The notes beneath the pieces are model-generated. The model saw only the letters and a program-made list of their open reading frames with translations. It was not told where the DNA came from and did not search any database. From positions 34,055,123 through 34,119,122 of the forward strand of contig JAJEKV010000002.1 of the NCBI GenBank assembly GCA_021234155.1: a stretch of DNA of 64,000 nucleotides. Direction: 5' to 3'. The DNA comes from Isoetes taiwanensis (taxonomy: Eukaryota; Streptophyta; Lycopodiopsida; Isoetales; Isoetaceae). Positions 60,097 through 64,000 of the stretch are shown piece by piece. Position 1 is the first letter of the stretch; each line of letters opens with the position of its first letter. The position numbers were made by a program, and so were the translations under genes.

Positions 60097-60797
60097 TTAT
60101 ACAAGTTCATTTTTGGGGGCCTTGTGAACATCCTCCACAACAACATCAAATTCCATATCACTATGAAAGTTAGTACATATTTGATCAGGGGACTTATCAA
60201 TTTCTTCTGGCTCATCTTCTGTTACTAGTTGCACGTCAATTTTTCGTTTCTTCCTTCCTGTCTTATACTTTTGCTTTGGGATAGACTTGGTAGACGGAGA
60301 CCCATGCTTGGCAGATGCATCATTCATTTTAGTCATATGCTGCTTGGACTTGCCTTCTTTATAAGTCGTCCAATCTGTCTCTTCTTCCTTTGGATATTTC
60401 TCCAGTGGAAAATCAATCCACCATGGACAATTACTACATTCAAAATCAAATAAACCACCATGCCTATCCAAGTTGTACTTAAAATACATTTTATGCTCAC
60501 CCTTCTTGTTCCAAGTGTTCAACTCCCTTCCTAGAGTACCCAAAGATCCTTTGTTGACAAGATATTTAAAATATCTGACATAGAAATGAAGAAGTAGCCA
60601 TAAGTACTAGAGTTTAACAGTAGAATAGTCCCGGGGACCATTCTTGATCCATGGACTAGAATTGATCCAGTTGACCCACTGCCACTTAAACCGTTATTTA
60701 TGAGAATAGAAGTTTCAATTTCACAATATATCACATCCATATCAATCTTTACTTGATTTCTAATGATCTTGAAGAATCTCACGACCAATGAACTCAA
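60097..60797 (-). CDS. Unrecognised protein fragment, two overlapping frames
   Basis: The frame 60,543-60,097 (148 codons) reads LGRELNTWNKKGEHKMYFKY, ECSNCPWWIDFPLEKYPKEE, then a Lys-rich tail (KQKYKTGRKKRKIDVQLVTE) that could be a nuclear signal, and an acidic end. It overlaps the end of 60,797-60,531 (YGYFFISMSDILNILSTKDL), so a single base change may have split one longer protein. Composition is that of a real protein. The CSNCPWW motif is not one I can assign. It may come from a DNA transposon or a host gene. Confidence 0.4.
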
Positions 60798-61560
60798 CTA
60801 CATGTTGTGGTGATCGTCCAAATATTAGAGAATTTGGCTTTTTTTTTTTGTAACAATCCAGAACTGCATTCTTGGGTTTTCTTACCATAAGCAGACTTAA
60901 ACCTTGTTAAAATCGGAAGTACTTACCTATTTATGATAGGACACATTGTTGTGTATGCTTTTAGCTTTGGCTGCTATCATCTAACGTCCGTGGAAGCCGT
61001 CAAACCCCGTTTTTGTTAAAAAAATGCTGCTTGCGGTTTAGAAATTATTTCTCTCTTATTATTACAAGTTTTGGCTTAATTCTTATGGTCATGAGTTGTT
61101 AACTATATGAAGTACAACGTCATGTTTTGTTGGACTGTTCATAAGTTACTTTCAAGACTCAACATGATTTTTCGTATCCACATTCGTGTCTTCAAATAGC
61201 TGCTCGAACCTTTGCCACTTGCCATCCCAGACTGAACCAAACACCCAACCCTGCTTTAAGTAACTAGATGACAGGGTAAAAGCATGAAAGGGTGTACGTA
61301 CATCGTACTGAATTGAAGGACGAATTTGTGCTTTTTTGGGGTACATTTTAGATGTACATCAAGATACTATGGTTTGTCGTTTTGTGTCAGATATGCAATG
61401 ATTGCAAGATCCCGAAATTCTTGGTTAACCACCGAACCACCGAACCAATTCGAATGGATCCGTCCCTCTGTAGAAGGAATAATTTGTTCAAAACTGTGCA
61501 TTTTGGGTGAAAATATGATCAAAGGAGCAATGCCATATGATCTTTATCATGTTAAGTTTC
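60798..61560. other. No recognisable gene
   Basis: AT-rich with short frames only. Probably the flank of the retroelement that begins to the right. Confidence 0.4.
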
Positions 61561-62940
61561 ACAAAACGGGTCATATTAGCATGTTGGGATGTTTTTTGAA
61601 GTTATAAACCTTAGGGGTTATATTATTTTAATGGTTGAAGAAAGAGATGTTATTAAAATAAAACCAAGGGTAGAGATTGAGATTGGAATGATCCAAGGGC
61701 TAGGAGCAAAAGCCCTTTTGAATGGAAAAGGCACGAAGGCAAAACAAGAATTACGGTTGCAGGAGGCGGTCGACCAGTGGGAGGAGCGGATTTGAAAGGG
61801 AAGGAATGGATCAGAGAGGCAAGGCGACCAGATTCAAGGGCGGATTTAGAGCAGACAGCCGTTCCAGAGCATTCACTGCATCGGTTTAGAGCATCTGGCA
61901 GTAGGTCGTTAGGTATTCTTAGCAGTAGAAGAGTACATTTGAATGGAGCCGCAGGCCATCATCTTTTATGCCATATCTTGCTGAAGATCTTGAAGAACCG
62001 TGAAGAACCCTTGCTAGTCTTCCAGAAGATCTCCTGGAGTTCTTGCATTTGTGCTATTCAGAGATAAGTCCGTTACAAATTTTGTTATTCAATTCTAAAA
62101 CTATGAATGTGATTCTTATTGCCAAACTGCCTGTGTTTATGGCTTGTTTATGAGATAAGTGCTATGGATAATTGGTGTATTCAGATCTGAAACTATGGAA
62201 TATAACTCTGGTTCATTATCATATTACTTGTTAATGAAATGTCTCCTGTGAATCTTTAAATCCTTATCGCTGTATATCTGGATATCTGGGTTCAATTCCC
62301 TGTGTATTGATAATGAGTTATCTGCTGGCTATATTGTTCCTACACACACGAAAACCGTCTACATGTTTGATGGCTTCGCCCGGGTCAGGCTTAGAGTGAG
62401 CGAGATTATCTCATGCACAAACCTTGCATCTGGAAAGAACCGGGAATGATTAATAATTATTATTTGCTTGTCTGAATAATTGCTTGCATACTTGCTGCTG
62501 AATAAATTATGTTAAAAGATTGAAAGAGGGGAAAACTTCACTGGGAATAGTAAATGGGAATTGAAGCCATGCATGCTAAGCGAAGAAAGCGAGAGTGCCA
62601 GCATTATAGATGGGACATGCCACCCATAAAACCTGTGATGTATGAATCCATCATTCACTAAAGAGCAAAGACAGAAGCAAGCTCAATTAAGACAAGAGAG
62701 ATATAATAGACGCCAGCAACAACAAGAGGAGGAAGATCTTCAGTTAAAAACACTATTCCATAGGACTAGCCATTCTGAAAATCACCAAAATATGAGCACA
62801 TCAATCTGTTAAATCAAGCAGCATGCGCTATATGGCACTTTTTAGTGGTCGGGTAGAGAAGACCACGATGCACATGTTAGCCATTTTCTTACGGTGAGTG
62901 AGTGAGGCAAATCAAGAGAATACAAACCACAGGCGATTAA
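61561..62940 (+). mobile_element. Probable LTR and leader of a Ty3-type element
   Basis: Sequence upstream of the gag frame. Bases 61,660-62,060 are purine-rich and stop-poor, and 62,060-62,340 is T-rich, as in U3 and R/U5 of plant Ty3 LTRs. Borders and a primer-binding site could not be fixed, so the assignment rests on the gag that follows. Confidence 0.35.
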
Positions 62941-64000
62941 GATGGTTCCCGACCCGTTGATGGGTGGAGCTTGAGTGGTATCACCACTCATTGAAGAATA
63001 CCACTTATGCTAATTGGAAGGAATTGGAAGAAGCATTTCTAGAAACTTTTAGACTGCGGGGTTTTATAGATAGGCCGGATGATGAATTACAAGACTTTAC
63101 CATGTTGCCAAGCGAGTCTATTCAAAGTTATGTTAATAGATTTTAAAGTAGACTCTTGGGTAAGAAACCTAAACCACCAGATGTCGAATATCAGATTAGA
63201 TGGTTTACTAAAGGACTTCCTAGCCACATGAGCTTTTATGTAAAAATGCAGTCCCCTACATCCTTAGAAGCAGCAATTAAAATTGCATCCCAACTAGAAC
63301 TGGCAGGGATGAATTATATGAGAAACCCACAAATGAATGCTAATATGACAAGCATCCCTAGTTTCTATCGCCAATGGGGGCAAAGTCTTTGCTTGCACCT
63401 AATATTCCAGACATACATGTCCATTATGCATCCCCTCAATTAGTTGATTATAGTAGAATGCCTTACGGAGCAACTTCTAGAGGGTTGGTGCACCCACAAA
63501 TAGCTCCATATCAGCCTCCTATATCTGATCTTCAGACAACTATTAGGCAAACTATTGATGAGGTCTTGAAAAAGGAGTTGAGTAAGCAATTATCTGCAAT
63601 TAGAACACCTAGTAATTTAGAGCCCAAGCCCCGTAGAAATGTATGGTGTGTTCAATGTCAAGGTTATGGTCATTTTTCCAATGAGTGTCCTTTGACCAAG
63701 CCTAGGACATGGTGCAATTATTGTCGTAGGAGTAACCATAATGATAATGACTGTTATTTCCAGCAAGATAGGAGAGCTGATCCAGCGAGGACAGTGAGAC
63801 CTGTTGTCTCAAAACCGTCTAGCACCCCTAGCTATTATATCCAACCCGCTATGGTAGATGGTGGACAAATGCCGCCATTAGTTCCTGTTTATGCTGCTAA
63901 TCCATCTACACAAGGGAGAAATAATACACCCAATAGGTTCTCGAGGCCAGCACCAAGACAATCAAGGTCCCAACAACCTATTAGATGTTTCAGATGCCAG
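62880..64000 (+). pseudogene. Ty3-type gag, runs off the window
   Basis: A capsid-like part reads EWYHHSL, NWKELEEAFLETFRLRGFID and QDFTMLPSESIQSYVNRF, then a TAA at 63,144, then SRLLGKKPKPPDVEYQIRWF and TSLEAAIKIASQLELAG in the same frame. Near 63,390 the reading shifts frame and stays open to the end: IPDIHVHYASPQLVDYSRMP, then nucleocapsid knuckles CVQCQGYGHFSNEC (from 63,647) and CNYCRRSNHNDNDC (from about 63,718), a Pro/Gln/Ser/Arg-rich linker, and the start of a third (CFRCQ at 63,986). Gag packages element RNA. One stop and one frameshift suggest a decayed copy, though the rest is well kept. Pol should follow outside the window. Confidence 0.88.

Noticed and set aside
62288-62303. GGGTTCAATTCCC, resembling a tRNA B box or T arm
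   Set aside because: No acceptor, D or anticodon arm can be folded around it, and it is not a usable primer-binding site.

Overview
The window looks like nuclear DNA of a land plant with a large, transposon-rich genome. Three intact host features support this: a ten-exon gene for a plastid-type DEAD-box RNA helicase (RH58-like), a three-exon gene for the RNA polymerase III subunit RPC11/POLR3K, and a plant-type tRNA-Thr(AGT). Broken copies of a plant CRM-domain gene and of a 2-oxoglutarate/Fe(II) oxygenase gene agree. Intron sizes and the mix of Ty3, L1-type LINE, Helitron and Mutator-like debris would suit a fern, lycophyte or gymnosperm, but the sequence alone does not settle the lineage.

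Layout. 1-740: relic of Helitron helicase coding sequence. 1.7-2.65 kb: an unrecognised 157-codon frame followed by a poly(A)-tailed stretch. 2.77-4.3 kb: 3' end and LTR of a Ty3-type element, then a GC-rich stretch to 6.1 kb without a convincing gene. 7.9-8.8 kb: two tandem broken copies of a 2OG-Fe(II) oxygenase gene piece. 10.83-11.28 kb: a complete Mutator-like MITE with a 9-bp target duplication. 13.9-18.9 kb: a minus-strand Ty3 element lacking its 5' half. 19.3-19.8 kb: a 5'-truncated LINE with an 18-bp target duplication. 21.3-27.15 kb: the RH58-like gene (minus). 27.8-32.4 kb: a decayed minus-strand LTR element with a recognisable primer-binding site, holding a second LTR of the 2.8-kb family and a Helitron 3' end. 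33-37.8 kb: unidentified exon-like pieces and a second Helitron 3' end. 39.9-41.4 kb: RPC11 gene and tRNA-Thr, both minus. 41.9-52.95 kb: an L1-type LINE whose 5' part and flank were tandemly duplicated, with a 5.8-kb LTR retrotransposon later inserted in the second copy. 53.3 kb: a long CTAT microsatellite. 56.2-57.0 kb: CRM pseudogene, followed by a 640-bp tandem duplication. 59.2-60.0 kb: AT-rich tandem repeats. 60.1-60.8 kb: unknown minus-strand frames. 62.9-64.0 kb: a Ty3-type gag with at least two CCHC knuckles and a third begun, running off the window.

How the parts relate. The three working host features are separate housekeeping genes. The RPC11 gene lies about 0.8 kb from a tRNA gene that its product would help transcribe, most likely by chance. 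The rest is layered transposon history, and several insertions are precise enough (target duplications, terminal repeats, hairpins) to be ordered in time. The most unusual item is a 1,018-codon frame (45,820-48,876) in the LTR retrotransposon, downstream of integrase and interrupted by only two TAG codons. It encodes an unrecognised protein with a long central coiled coil and is much better preserved than the integrase beside it.
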